64,000 bases of DNA, taken from positions 2,728,001-2,792,000 of the forward strand of contig OZ242253.1 in assembly GCA_965206975.1 (NCBI GenBank), read 5' to 3'. A model generated the notes under the pieces. The model did no database searches. It had not been told where the DNA came from and saw nothing but the letters and a program-made list of their open reading frames with translations. Shown here in pieces: positions 7,988 to 17,340 of this stretch; the stretch's first letter is position 1, and every line of letters begins with the position of its first letter. Source of the stretch: JAAXGI01 sp965206975. GTDB taxonomy: Bacteria; Gemmatimonadota; Gemmatimonadetes; Longimicrobiales; Gaopeijiaceae. Position numbers and translations under genes: made by a program.

Positions 7988-9319
7988 ATGCAGGAACTCA
8001 CCCCGCTCGCCTTCCTGATCTTCGCGCCGATCAAGGTTCTTGTCGTCTTCACCGTCATACTCCTCGTCGTCGCCTACATGACGCTCGCGGAACGCCGGGT
8101 GTCGGCTTTCATCCAGGACCGCCTCGGCCCAAACCGCGTGGGGCCCTTCGGACTCCTTCAGCCGATTGCGGACGGGATCAAGAACGTGCTCAAGGAGGAG
8201 ACGCTCCCGGCGAGCGCGGACCGCTTCTACTTCATCCTCGCCCCCGCGCTCTCGATCATCCCCGCGCTTGCGACCTTCGCCGTCATCCCCTTTGCGGCCC
8301 CGCTACCCACCCCGTGGGGCGTCGTCGACATGATCGTCGCAGACGTGCCGATCGGGATCCTCTATATCCTCGCCCTCGCCTCCCTGGGGGTGTACGGACT
8401 CTTCCTGGCCGGGTGGTCGTCGAACAACAAGTACGCGCTCCTGGGGGGCGTTCGTTCCTCGGCGCAGATGATCAGCTACGAGGTAGCGCTCGGTCTCTCC
8501 CTGATTCCGGTCATCATCCTCGCCGGTAATGTGACGCTTACCGAGATCGTCTCGCAGCAGCAGCAGATGGGGTTGTGGTTCGCCTTCCCCCTCTCGCTCG
8601 CCTTCATCCTCTTTGTGATCTCCTCCTTAGCCGAGACGAACCGGCTGCCCTTCGATCTTCCGGAAGCGGAGTCGGAGCTCGTCACCGGATATCACACGGA
8701 GTACTCGGCGATGAAGTTCTCGATGTTCTTCATCGCGGAGTACGCGCACATTCTGACCGCCTCCGCACTGATGGCAACGCTCTTTCTCGGCGGGTGGAGC
8801 ATCCCGTTCTGGGACGGCGACCACATGTTCTGGTACGAGGGGGAGCTCATCTCGGGCTTCTCCGGGGCAGGAGAGCCACTCCCAGCCTCGCCGGCGTGGT
8901 GGAAGACGGCGCTGACCTTCCTGGCGTTCTCTCTCAAGACATCCTTCTTCGTGCTTCTCTTTATCTGGATACGGTGGACGCTCCCGAGGTTCCGCTACGA
9001 CCAGGTCATGCACCTAGGGTGGAAGGTGCTACTCCCCGTGGCACTCGCCTACGTGATCCTTGTGGCAACCGCCGTCCTCCTCCTCGACGCGTTCACAATC
9101 GAGGGATTCGCCTTCGGGGCACTCCTCACGGGGGTGAGCGGTCTCGCTACGCTCGTCTTCGTATTCCTGATCGACCGCGACCGGATCATCACGGGCGCGG
9201 CCGCACCCCGAAGCACTCCCGGTAGCATGCTTGAGAGCGGGCCCGGCCGGCTCCCGACGTCCGGGGCGCTCAGGCACGTCGCTCCGGCTTCACCCGACGC
9301 TAGCCTCGAGGGAGGATGA
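7988..9319 (+). CDS. nuoH: NADH-quinone oxidoreductase subunit H
   Basis: Membrane subunit forming the quinone chamber with NuoB and NuoD; usually eight transmembrane helices. Recognised by LAERRVSAFIQDRLGPNRVGPFGLLQPIADGIK near residue 33, and by the conserved AETNRLPFDLPEAESELVTGYHTEYS loop with its Glu/Asp residues. Start ATG 7988 is four bases after the nuoG stop. At 443 residues it is long: after the last helix there is a hydrophilic tail of about 45 residues (from RDRIITGAAAPRS on) with no recognised domain. Confidence 0.96.
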   Translation: MQELTPLAFLIFAPIKVLVVFTVILLVVAYMTLAERRVSAFIQDRLGPNRVGPFGLLQPIADGIKNVLKEETLPASADRFYFILAPALSIIPALATFAVIPFAAPLPTPWGVVDMIVADVPIGILYILALASLGVYGLFLAGWSSNNKYALLGGVRSSAQMISYEVALGLSLIPVIILAGNVTLTEIVSQQQQMGLWFAFPLSLAFILFVISSLAETNRLPFDLPEAESELVTGYHTEYSAMKFSMFFIAEYAHILTASALMATLFLGGWSIPFWDGDHMFWYEGELISGFSGAGEPLPASPAWWKTALTFLAFSLKTSFFVLLFIWIRWTLPRFRYDQVMHLGWKVLLPVALAYVILVATAVLLLDAFTIEGFAFGALLTGVSGLATLVFVFLIDRDRIITGAAAPRSTPGSMLESGPGRLPTSGALRHVAPASPDASLEGG

Positions 9320-9323
9320 CGGG

Positions 9324-9824
9324 ATGGCAGTAACAGTAAAGGTGATGCGGCGCCCCGAGCCGGGGAAAAGCTCGTATCTCAGGTCTACGCTTAGGGGTAT
9401 GTCTATTACCTTCAAGCATATGATCAGACCTGACAAGGTCACCCTCGAGTACCCCGAGGAGCGTCCGACCCTCTCCCCTAGGTGGCGCGGGACGCATGTC
9501 ATGGAGACGCACGCCGATGGCCGGCCGAAGTGCGTCGCCTGCGGCCTCTGTCCGACGGTCTGCCCGGCGAACTGCATTCGGCTCGTCGGGGGGGAGGACG
9601 ACATGGGGAACCGCTACCCCATCGTCTACGAGATCGACGAGTTCCGCTGCATTTTCTGCGGGATGTGCCAAGAGGTCTGCCCGGTGGAGGCGATCCACGT
9701 GGGCGTCCACTTCGAGAACGCGGAGTACAGCCGGGACCGATTCGTCTACGACCTGGACCGTCTGATGGAGCAGGACCATCCGGCGACGCTCCTCTGGGAC
9801 CCGTCCGACGAGGCGTCGGAGTGA
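9324..9824 (+). CDS. nuoI: NADH-quinone oxidoreductase subunit I (clusters N6a, N6b)
   Basis: Ferredoxin-like subunit with two [4Fe-4S] clusters, linking NuoG to NuoB. Both C-x2-C-x2-C-x3-CP motifs are present: CVACGLCPTVCP near residue 71 and CIFCGMCQEVCP near residue 110. The start ATG 9324 has a perfect GGAGG at 9311-9315. The first 35 codons use AT-ending and AGG codons more than the surrounding genes, which may ease initiation. 166 residues, normal length. Confidence 0.96.
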   Translation: MAVTVKVMRRPEPGKSSYLRSTLRGMSITFKHMIRPDKVTLEYPEERPTLSPRWRGTHVMETHADGRPKCVACGLCPTVCPANCIRLVGGEDDMGNRYPIVYEIDEFRCIFCGMCQEVCPVEAIHVGVHFENAEYSRDRFVYDLDRLMEQDHPATLLWDPSDEASE

Positions 9825-9873
9825 CCGGCCCACAGCATCGGCTCGCGACGGCGTCCCCGCCACGAGGCCTCCT

Positions 9874-10398
9874 GTGACGGAGCTCGTCTTCTACATCCTC
9901 GCCGCCATGGCGCTCGGGGGCGCGATCGGGGTGGTGCTCAAGAAGAATCCGGTCGCGAGCCTCCTCTCCATGGTCGGAACGCTCGCGAGCATGGCGGGGA
10001 TCTTTGTCCTCCTAGAGGCTCACTTCCTCGCGGCGATTCAGGTGATGGTGTACGCGGGCGCGATCATGGTTCTCTTCCTCTTCGTGATCATGCTCCTGAA
10101 CCTCGGCCACGAATACGAACCCGACCTGAGGCGGGGCGTCGGGCAGTTCTTTGCATTCGGGATCGTCGGCTCGGTCGCGGGGCTCCTCGCCCGTCAGCTC
10201 CGGGGGGCGGAGGACAACCCGATCTACCAGTACTTCCCGGGGCCCGATGGGATGGATCAGCTCCTCCGGGAGGAGGGGGTCATCGGGGCAATTGCGAGGC
10301 CACTCTTCACGGATTACGTGATCGCATTCGAGCTCGTCGGGATCCTCCTCCTCGTCGCACTTGTGGGCGCGGTCGCACTCGCGAAAAGGAGAGTCTGA
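9874..10398 (+). CDS. nuoJ: NADH-quinone oxidoreductase subunit J
   Basis: Five-helix membrane subunit of complex I. The 174-residue product begins with a hydrophobic helix (LVFYILAAMALGGAIGVVL) and contains AAIQVMVYAGAIMVLFLFVIMLL, the conserved helix-3 region of NuoJ. The start GTG 9874 follows a 49-base gap after nuoI, the largest gap within this operon. Confidence 0.93.
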   Translation: MTELVFYILAAMALGGAIGVVLKKNPVASLLSMVGTLASMAGIFVLLEAHFLAAIQVMVYAGAIMVLFLFVIMLLNLGHEYEPDLRRGVGQFFAFGIVGSVAGLLARQLRGAEDNPIYQYFPGPDGMDQLLREEGVIGAIARPLFTDYVIAFELVGILLLVALVGAVALAKRRV

Positions 10399-10402
10399 GG
10401 CA

Positions 10403-10696
10403 GTGCTCGCTGAACCCCTCGTCCTCGGCGCCCTCCTCTTCGTCATCGGGATGCTCGGGGTGCTCGTGCGGAGAAACGCGATCGTCGTATTCCTCTCGAT
10501 CGAGCTGCAGCTGAATGCCGTGAACCTCTCCTTCGTAGCGCTCTCCCGCTACCTGGGAATCGAGGGACAGCTCTTCGTCTTCTTCATCATGACGGTGGCC
10601 GCCGCAGAGGCCGCCGTTGGCCTCGCAATCATCATCTCCATCTTCCGCCACTACGAGTCGGTGAACGTGGAAAACTTCAGCCTCCTCAGGTGGTGA
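10403..10696 (+). CDS. nuoK: NADH-quinone oxidoreductase subunit K
   Basis: Three-helix MrpC-like subunit of the complex I membrane arm. Of 97 residues, it contains the conserved membrane glutamates in SIELQLNAVNL and AAAEAAVGLAI, thought to take part in proton movement. Start GTG 10403, with AGGAG just upstream inside the end of nuoJ; four bases separate the genes. Confidence 0.94.
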   Translation: MLAEPLVLGALLFVIGMLGVLVRRNAIVVFLSIELQLNAVNLSFVALSRYLGIEGQLFVFFIMTVAAAEAAVGLAIIISIFRHYESVNVENFSLLRW

Positions 10697-10700
10697 ACCA

Positions 10701-12857
10701 GTGAGGCCATCGGGGCTCGGCAGTGGCCCGATCGCGCAGACGGAGCTGCTCCCCGGGGGCGAGGCCTTTGAGCCTCTCCTCCCCGGGCTCATCATCCTCC
10801 TCCCCTTCCTCGGTTTCGCGGCGAACGGGGCGCTCGCCCTCGTTTCCGCGGCGCGGGGCGCGGAACGGGTCCGGAGCGGGGACGCAGGCATGGGTAACAC
10901 GGCGACGCAGTCGCTCACCCACACCCTTCCGACCTGGCTGGGACCCGGCTCCGTCGCCCTCGCCTTCCTCCTGAGTGCGCTCAACTTCGCGCGGATGGCG
11001 GGTGTCGAGCTCCACGACCCCATCATCCACAGCTACTGGAGCTGGATGGCGACGGGGGCACTCACGATCGACGTGGCGCTGCAGCTCGACCAGCTCTCGA
11101 TGATCATGATCCTGATCGTCACCGGGGTCGGCTCGCTCATCCACCTCTTCAGCGTGGGCTACATGCGGGAGGACCCGGGCTACCCCCGCTATTTCTGCTA
11201 TTTGAACCTCTTCGTCTTCTTCATGCTCATCCTGGTGATGGGCGCGAGCTTCCCCCTCATCTTCGTCGGTTGGGAGGGCGTCGGCCTCTGCTCGTATCTC
11301 CTGATCGGCTTCTGGTTCGAGGACCGGGAGAAGGCCGACGCGGGGAAGAAGGCGTTCATCGTCAACCGGATCGGCGACTTCGGCTTCCTCCTCGCGATCT
11401 TCCTCCTCTTCCGACACCTCGGTGCCGTCGACTTCGTCGGCGTCTTCGAGGCTGCCCCCGAGGCCTTCGCCTACGGGGGCACGGTCGTGACCGCCGTGGC
11501 ACTCTTCCTCCTCCTCGGTGCCGTCGGAAAGAGCGCGCAGGTGCCGCTGTACGTCTGGCTCCCGGACGCGATGGCGGGCCCGACGCCGGTCTCCGCCCTC
11601 ATCCACGCCGCCACGATGGTCACGGCGGGCGTCTACCTCGTCGCGAGGGCCGGGGTCCTCTTCGCTCTCGCGCCGATGGCGGCCGCGGCCGTAGCCACTG
11701 TGGGCGCCGTGACGGCGCTCTTCGCGGCGACGATCGCGCTCCAGCAGTACGACATCAAGAAGGTCCTCGCGTACTCGACCGTATCGCAGCTCGGCTTCAT
11801 GTTCATGGCGGTCGGGGCGGGAGCCTACGTCGCGGGGATCTTCCACCTGATGACGCACGCCTTCTTCAAGGCGCTCCTCTTCCTCGGCGCGGGCGCGGTG
11901 ATCCACTCGATGCACCACGCCTTGCACGCCACCGACCGCGACTGGGACGCCCAGGACATGCGAAACATGGGCGACCTGCGGCGCTACATGCCGATGACGT
12001 GGATCACGATGGGGGCGGCGACGCTCGCGATCGCCGGGATCTGGCCCTTCGCCGGCTTCTTCTCGAAGGACGAGATCATCTGGTACACCGGGGCGCGGGC
12101 CGAGGGCGAATTCGCGCTCCTGTACACCGTTCTCTGGGGGGTCGCGCTCGTGGCGGCCGCCCTTACCGCCGTCTACATGACACGGCTGATGGTCCTCACC
12201 TTCTATGGGAAGCAACGCTTCGGGGAGGCCGAGGCACGGCACCTCCACGAGGAGCCGGTCACGATGACGGTCCCCCTCGCGATCCTCGCCTTCCTGTCCA
12301 TCGTCGGCGGGTGGATCAACGTCTCGCCACCGATCCACGACTCAGTCTTCGGAGGTTTCGGGTTCCTCCCGATGTCCGAGTGGCTCCACCACTGGCTCGA
12401 GCCCGTGATCGCGGCGGCGGACGAGATCCGCGTGGCCGCGGTCGGCCCCTACCACGAGTCGGCCCCGCTCGGGGGCGGCGAGGTCCTGTGGGCGGGGATT
12501 GCCACGTTGGTCGCCGCCCTGGTCGTCATCCTGACCGCACGCGCCGTCTCGGGACGGGAGGTGCGCCCGGCGGTGGAGTCGAGCCCGCCGGAAGGGGGCC
12601 TCGCACGGATCCTCTATGACAAGTGGTACGTGGACGAGGCGTACGACCGCATGGTCGTGAGGCCGGTCGTCGCCGCCTCGCGATTCGCCTGGCGGTGGAT
12701 CGACCAGTTCGTCATAGACGGCACCGTAAATGGGGTCGGCGCCCTCGTGCGTGGATTCGGGTGGTTCGGCTCCCTCTTCCAGACCGGGCAGGTGACGACG
12801 TACGCCGTCATCCTCGCCCTGGGGGCGCTCACGATCCTCGGCGCCCTGATCCTGTGA
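10701..12857 (+). CDS. nuoL: NADH-quinone oxidoreductase subunit L (antiporter-like)
   Basis: Distal antiporter-like proton-pumping subunit with the long lateral helix. The 718-residue product has the family core WEGVGLCSYLLIGFW, KSAQVPLYVWLPDAMAGPTPVSALIHAATMVTAGVYL and YDIKKVLAYSTVSQLGFM, with the Lys/Glu/His residues of the pumping channel. A C-terminal helix follows after a hydrophilic stretch (DKWYVDEAYDR). Start GTG 10701, four bases after nuoK. Confidence 0.97.
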   Translation: MRPSGLGSGPIAQTELLPGGEAFEPLLPGLIILLPFLGFAANGALALVSAARGAERVRSGDAGMGNTATQSLTHTLPTWLGPGSVALAFLLSALNFARMAGVELHDPIIHSYWSWMATGALTIDVALQLDQLSMIMILIVTGVGSLIHLFSVGYMREDPGYPRYFCYLNLFVFFMLILVMGASFPLIFVGWEGVGLCSYLLIGFWFEDREKADAGKKAFIVNRIGDFGFLLAIFLLFRHLGAVDFVGVFEAAPEAFAYGGTVVTAVALFLLLGAVGKSAQVPLYVWLPDAMAGPTPVSALIHAATMVTAGVYLVARAGVLFALAPMAAAAVATVGAVTALFAATIALQQYDIKKVLAYSTVSQLGFMFMAVGAGAYVAGIFHLMTHAFFKALLFLGAGAVIHSMHHALHATDRDWDAQDMRNMGDLRRYMPMTWITMGAATLAIAGIWPFAGFFSKDEIIWYTGARAEGEFALLYTVLWGVALVAAALTAVYMTRLMVLTFYGKQRFGEAEARHLHEEPVTMTVPLAILAFLSIVGGWINVSPPIHDSVFGGFGFLPMSEWLHHWLEPVIAAADEIRVAAVGPYHESAPLGGGEVLWAGIATLVAALVVILTARAVSGREVRPAVESSPPEGGLARILYDKWYVDEAYDRMVVRPVVAASRFAWRWIDQFVIDGTVNGVGALVRGFGWFGSLFQTGQVTTYAVILALGALTILGALIL

Positions 12858-12867
12858 GCGGGGAGCA

Positions 12868-14439
12868 ATGACGGCACTACTGGATTCGATCGGCTACGGG
12901 GGCTGGGCACTGCACGCGCTCACCTGGCTCCCCCTCGCCGGGATCGGGGGAGTCCTCCTCAGCCCACCGGAGCGAGCGAAGCACGTCGCCTTCGGGTGGA
13001 GCGCCTTCCTCTTCCTCCTGAGCCTCGGGCTCTGGTGGACCTTCGATCCCGCGGGCGAACTCTTTCAACTCGCGAGCCGGGGGGAGTGGATCGCGTCGTG
13101 GGGGGTGGACTACGCCCTCGGGATCGACGGGATCGCGATGTTCATGGTCCTCCTCGCCACCCTCACGATGCCGCTCGCGATCCTCGGATCGTTTCATTAC
13201 ATCCGGGAGAAGGAGAAGAGCTTCTACTCCCTCATGCTCCTCCTTCAGACTGGGATCGTGGGCGTCTTCGTCTCGATGGACCTCCTCCTCTTCTACGTCT
13301 TCTTCGAGCTGACGCTCGTACCCATGTACTTCATCGTCGGCGTCTGGGGCGGGGAGCGGCGGGTCTACGCAGCGATCAAGTTCTTCCTCTACACGGCCTT
13401 CGGATCCCTCCTCATGCTACTCGGGATCCTCTACCTGAATGCGCGCGCGAGGAGTTTGCTCGGGGCCCCGACCTTCTTCCTCCCCGAACTCCTCGGGACG
13501 CCCCTCACCCTCACCGAGCAACTCCTCCTCTTCGGCGCCTTCGGGATCGCATTCGCCATCAAGGTACCCGTCTTCCCCCTTCACACATGGCTCCCGGATG
13601 CGCACGTGGAGGCTCCGACCCCAGGATCGGTCGTTCTCGCCGCCGTGCTACTCAAGATGGGGGCCTACGGCTTCATCCGGTTCGCACTCCCCCTCTTCCC
13701 GGATGCGGCGGCCCACCCCGGCGTCACAGGGGTCATGTTGACCCTCGGCGTCGCGGGGATCATCTACGCAGCGTGGGTGGCCGCGGTGCAGCCCGACGCG
13801 AAGAAGCTCGTGGCGTACACCTCGGTCGCGCACATGGGGTTTGTGATCATCGGGATCTTCGCCCTCACGGTGACCGGCCTCCAAGGGGGGCTCATGGTGA
13901 TGATCTCCCATGGCGTGTCGACCGGGGCGCTCTTCCTCCTCGTGGGGATGCTCTACGAGCGGCGCCATACCCGCGAGATCGCCGACTTTGGCGGGCTCGC
14001 GCGCGTCGCACCGCTCCTTGCGACGGCCTTCATCATCACCGCGATGTCATCGATCGGGCTCCCCGGAACGAGCGGGTTCGTCGGCGAGTTCCTCACCCTC
14101 CTCGGCACCTTCGAGCGGTACCCCGGTGTTGCCGCCCTCGCGACGACCGGGGTGATCTTTGCCGCCTACTACATGCTCCCGATGGTTCAGCGAATCCTCT
14201 TCAACCGGCTCGATGATCCCGAGAATCGGGCAATTCCGGACCTGAGCCGGCGCGAGGCAGGGGTCCTCGCGCCACTCCTCCTCCTGATGGTCCTGCTCGG
14301 GGTGTACCCGGGACCTATCCTTGAACGGATGGAACCCGCCGTGAGGGCCGTCCTCGAGCACGTGGAGGGCGGGGGAGGGAATCTCGCTCCCTCACCCGGG
14401 ATCGAGGTCGGTCTCCTCGGAGACGAGCCGGCGCCATGA
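12868..14439 (+). CDS. nuoM: NADH-quinone oxidoreductase subunit M (antiporter-like)
   Basis: Second antiporter-like proton pump of complex I, 523 residues and about 14 transmembrane helices. Key segments are FYVFFELTLVPMYFIVG (essential Glu), KVPVFPLHTWLPDAHVEAPTPGSVVLAAVLLKMGAYG and PDAKKLVAYTSVAHMGFV. Start ATG 12868 is preceded by GGGGAG. The stop overlaps nuoN by four bases. Confidence 0.97.
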   Translation: MTALLDSIGYGGWALHALTWLPLAGIGGVLLSPPERAKHVAFGWSAFLFLLSLGLWWTFDPAGELFQLASRGEWIASWGVDYALGIDGIAMFMVLLATLTMPLAILGSFHYIREKEKSFYSLMLLLQTGIVGVFVSMDLLLFYVFFELTLVPMYFIVGVWGGERRVYAAIKFFLYTAFGSLLMLLGILYLNARARSLLGAPTFFLPELLGTPLTLTEQLLLFGAFGIAFAIKVPVFPLHTWLPDAHVEAPTPGSVVLAAVLLKMGAYGFIRFALPLFPDAAAHPGVTGVMLTLGVAGIIYAAWVAAVQPDAKKLVAYTSVAHMGFVIIGIFALTVTGLQGGLMVMISHGVSTGALFLLVGMLYERRHTREIADFGGLARVAPLLATAFIITAMSSIGLPGTSGFVGEFLTLLGTFERYPGVAALATTGVIFAAYYMLPMVQRILFNRLDDPENRAIPDLSRREAGVLAPLLLLMVLLGVYPGPILERMEPAVRAVLEHVEGGGGNLAPSPGIEVGLLGDEPAP

Positions 14440-15953
14440 CGCTCGACTTCGCCTCCAACGCCGATTTCGTGTGGGCGCTCCTCCCCGAGATCGTCCTCTC
14501 GGCGTGGGCGATGGCCGTCCTCCTCGCCGGCGTGTCGCGCAGGCAGGAGCGCGGCGCGCCCGGTGACGGCGCCGATGCACTCCGGTGGCTCGCCCTCTCC
14601 GGCCTCATCGTGGCGGGGCTACTCAACGGGTGGCTGTACGGCGTCACCGTCCTCGGCGAGCCCGGGATGATCACGGTCGATCCCTTCCGGCTCTTCGCCA
14701 ACTGGATCCTCCTCCTCGGGGCAGCGTTGACGCTGCTCATCTCCGCACAGTACGTGCGGAAGCAGCGCCTGCAGGCGGGCGAGTTCTACACCCTCGTCCT
14801 CCTGGCCACTGTCGGGATGATGATCATGGTCGGGACGAGGAACCTGATCGTCCTCTTCCTCGCGCTCGAGACGATGTCGATCGCCGGCTACGTCCTAACG
14901 GGATACAACCGTCGAGACCGGAGGTCGGCGGAGGCGAGCCTCAAGTACTTCATCCTCGGGGCATTCTCCTCCGCCTTCCTCCTCTACGGAATCGCACTCG
15001 TCTGGGGGGCGACGGGGAGCGTCGCTCTCCCGCAGGTCGCCGATACAATCGAGGCCGGAGCCGGCTTTGCGGGCCTCCTCCTCGCGGGGATGGGGCTCAT
15101 CGGAGTCGGCTTCGCCTTCAAGGTCGCCGCGGTCCCCTTCCACATGTGGACGCCGGACGTCTACGAGGGAGCGCCGACCCCTTCGACCGCCTTCATGGCG
15201 GTGGCCGTCAAGTCCGCTTCCGTCCTCGCGTTTGTCCGGGTCTTCCTCGAGGCATTCTGGCACCTCTACGACGCGTGGTACCCGGTCGCCTGGTGGCTCG
15301 CGGCGCTCACGATCGTCGTCGGGAACCTGATCGCATTGTCCCAGACGAGCGTGAAGCGGATGCTCGCCTACTCCTCGGTCGCCCACGGGGGCTACCTCCT
15401 CGTCGGGCTCACCGCCGCGAACCAGGTCTCGACGGGCGCGGTCCTCTTCTACCTCCTCGTATACACGCTGATGAACGCCGGCGCCTTCGGGATCGTGATG
15501 ACTGTTGGAGGGCACGCCGAGGAGCACCTCGAGCTCGGGGACTACGCGGGGGTGGGGTGGTCCCAGCCCCTCCTCGGGGTCCTCTTCACCGTCTTCCTCC
15601 TGTCCCTCGCGGGGTTCCCGGGGACGGGCGGCTTCATGGCCAAGATCTTCCTCCTCCAAGGCGCCATCGGCAGCCGCCTCTGGACACTCGCCCTCCTCCT
15701 GGCTCTCGGGACCGTCATCTCGTACTATTACTACCTGCGCGTGGCTTGGTACATGTGGATGAAACCCGCCGGCGCTGACGAACCAACCGAGCGGCCAGCG
15801 GCGGCCGTGCCGATGCAGGTCGCCCTCGTCGGAGCGGCGGCGCTGATCCTCTATCTAGGGGTGTTCCCAGGGGGACTCCTGGACGGTGCTATGACGGCGG
15901 CCGAGGGACTCGACCTCTTCACCTCGGACGGATTCCTGGGGCTCGCGCCCTAG
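14436..15953 (+). CDS. nuoN: NADH-quinone oxidoreductase subunit N (antiporter-like)
   Basis: Third antiporter-like subunit, adjacent to NuoK in the complex. The 505-residue product has LETMSIAGYVLTGYNRRDRRSAEASLKYFILGAFSS, FKVAAVPFHMWTPDVYEGAPTPSTAFMAVAVK and SVKRMLAYSSVAHGGYLLVG, the classic NuoN order. ATG 14436 overlaps the nuoM stop (ATGA). Last nuo gene; the next gene, a phosphohexomutase, starts only four bases after the stop, so co-transcription is likely. Confidence 0.97.
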   Translation: MTLDFASNADFVWALLPEIVLSAWAMAVLLAGVSRRQERGAPGDGADALRWLALSGLIVAGLLNGWLYGVTVLGEPGMITVDPFRLFANWILLLGAALTLLISAQYVRKQRLQAGEFYTLVLLATVGMMIMVGTRNLIVLFLALETMSIAGYVLTGYNRRDRRSAEASLKYFILGAFSSAFLLYGIALVWGATGSVALPQVADTIEAGAGFAGLLLAGMGLIGVGFAFKVAAVPFHMWTPDVYEGAPTPSTAFMAVAVKSASVLAFVRVFLEAFWHLYDAWYPVAWWLAALTIVVGNLIALSQTSVKRMLAYSSVAHGGYLLVGLTAANQVSTGAVLFYLLVYTLMNAGAFGIVMTVGGHAEEHLELGDYAGVGWSQPLLGVLFTVFLLSLAGFPGTGGFMAKIFLLQGAIGSRLWTLALLLALGTVISYYYYLRVAWYMWMKPAGADEPTERPAAAVPMQVALVGAAALILYLGVFPGGLLDGAMTAAEGLDLFTSDGFLGLAP

Positions 15954-15957
15954 AGCG

Positions 15958-17340
15958 ATGAGACCCCCAACCCACATCTTCCGGCAATACGACATCCGCG
16001 GGATCGTCGGGGAGGACCTTTTTCCCGCCACTGCCCAGGCCATCGGCCGTGCCTACGGGACGGCCCTTCGGGAGGCGGGGGGGCACGATCGGACGGAGCG
16101 GGGAGGCGTGGTTGCGGTCGGAGCTGACAACCGCCCCTCGTCCCCCGAACTCTCAAGCGCCCTGGCCAGCGGGCTCGCGGAGGCGGGCGTGGATGTCCTC
16201 GACCTCGGCATCGTTCCGACGCCCGTCACGTACTGGGCGGAACACCACCTTGAGGCAGACGGCGCGATCCAGATCACCGGGTCGCACAATCCCCCCGAGT
16301 GGAACGGGATCAAGATGACGATGGGCGGACGGCCCTACTTCGGGCGGAGTGTCGCAGCACTCAGGGAGCGGATCCTCTCGGGTGCGCTCGCCGAGGGGGA
16401 GGGAAGGCATACGCCGGCGTCCGTACTCGATGGGTACGTCCGGGACGTCACCCGCCGCTTTCGAGCCTCGCGGCCAGTCAAGGTGGTCGTGGACGCCGGG
16501 AACGGGACGGGCTCCCTCGTGGCCGAGGAGCTCCTTCGCGCGGTGGGAGCGGAGGTCGTCCCCCTCTACTGCGAATCGGACGGCTCCTTCCCGAACCACC
16601 ACCCGGATCCCTCGGTGGAGGAGAATCTGGCCGATCTCGTGCGTTCCGTGCGGGAGGAGGGAGCGGAGCTCGGGATCGCCTTCGACGGGGATGCGGACCG
16701 GATCGGCGTCGTGGACGAGCGAGGCCGGATCCTCCCCGGAGACAACCTCCTCCTCCTCTTCGGACTCGACCTGCTCGCGAGGCGCGGTCCGGGAGAGCTC
16801 CTGGTATACGACGTCAAGTGCTCGCAGGCGTTGCCCGAGGCATACGAGGCGGGAGGGGGGCGGGCGCTCATGTGGAAGACAGGACACTCCTTCATCAAGG
16901 AGAAGATGCGGGAGACAGGCGCCTCGATGGGGGGCGAGCTCTCGGGCCACATCTGCTTTGCAGACGAATACATCGGTACGGACGACGCACTCTACGCTGC
17001 ATGCCGACTGACTTCGCTCCTCGCCGACTCGAAGCGAACACTCTCGGAGCTGACCGAGGGCTTTCCGCGCTACGTGGCGACGCCGGAGATCCGCCTCACT
17101 GTGACGGAAGAGACCAAGGCCAAGGTGGTGGACCGCGCAACCCGGTACTTCCGTGCCCGACGGGATGTCGTAGACGTCGACGGGGTCCGGATCCTCTTCG
17201 GGGACGGATGGGCACTCCTTCGCGCATCAAATACGCAGCCCGTTCTCGTGGCCCGCTTCGAGGCGAGGAGCGAGGAGCGCCTCGGGGAGATACGAGCCGA
17301 GGTCGAGGGGTGGCTCAGGGGAGAAGGCATCGATGTCTGA
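15958..17340 (+). CDS. phosphomannomutase / phosphoglucomutase (ManB/AlgC type)
   Basis: Interconverts hexose-6-phosphate and hexose-1-phosphate for sugar nucleotide synthesis. All four signature loops of the alpha-D-phosphohexomutases are visible. Ser109 in TGSHNPPEWNGIK carries the phosphate, DGDADR binds Mg2+, GGELSGH contacts the sugar and RASNTQPVLVARFE binds the substrate phosphate. The 460-residue length fits the bifunctional PMM/PGM group better than GlmM. The product would supply GDP-mannose for the mannose synthase at 50.3 kb. Tightly coupled to nuoN (4 bp) and to the next gene (8 bp overlap). Confidence 0.9.
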   Translation: MRPPTHIFRQYDIRGIVGEDLFPATAQAIGRAYGTALREAGGHDRTERGGVVAVGADNRPSSPELSSALASGLAEAGVDVLDLGIVPTPVTYWAEHHLEADGAIQITGSHNPPEWNGIKMTMGGRPYFGRSVAALRERILSGALAEGEGRHTPASVLDGYVRDVTRRFRASRPVKVVVDAGNGTGSLVAEELLRAVGAEVVPLYCESDGSFPNHHPDPSVEENLADLVRSVREEGAELGIAFDGDADRIGVVDERGRILPGDNLLLLFGLDLLARRGPGELLVYDVKCSQALPEAYEAGGGRALMWKTGHSFIKEKMRETGASMGGELSGHICFADEYIGTDDALYAACRLTSLLADSKRTLSELTEGFPRYVATPEIRLTVTEETKAKVVDRATRYFRARRDVVDVDGVRILFGDGWALLRASNTQPVLVARFEARSEERLGEIRAEVEGWLRGEGIDV

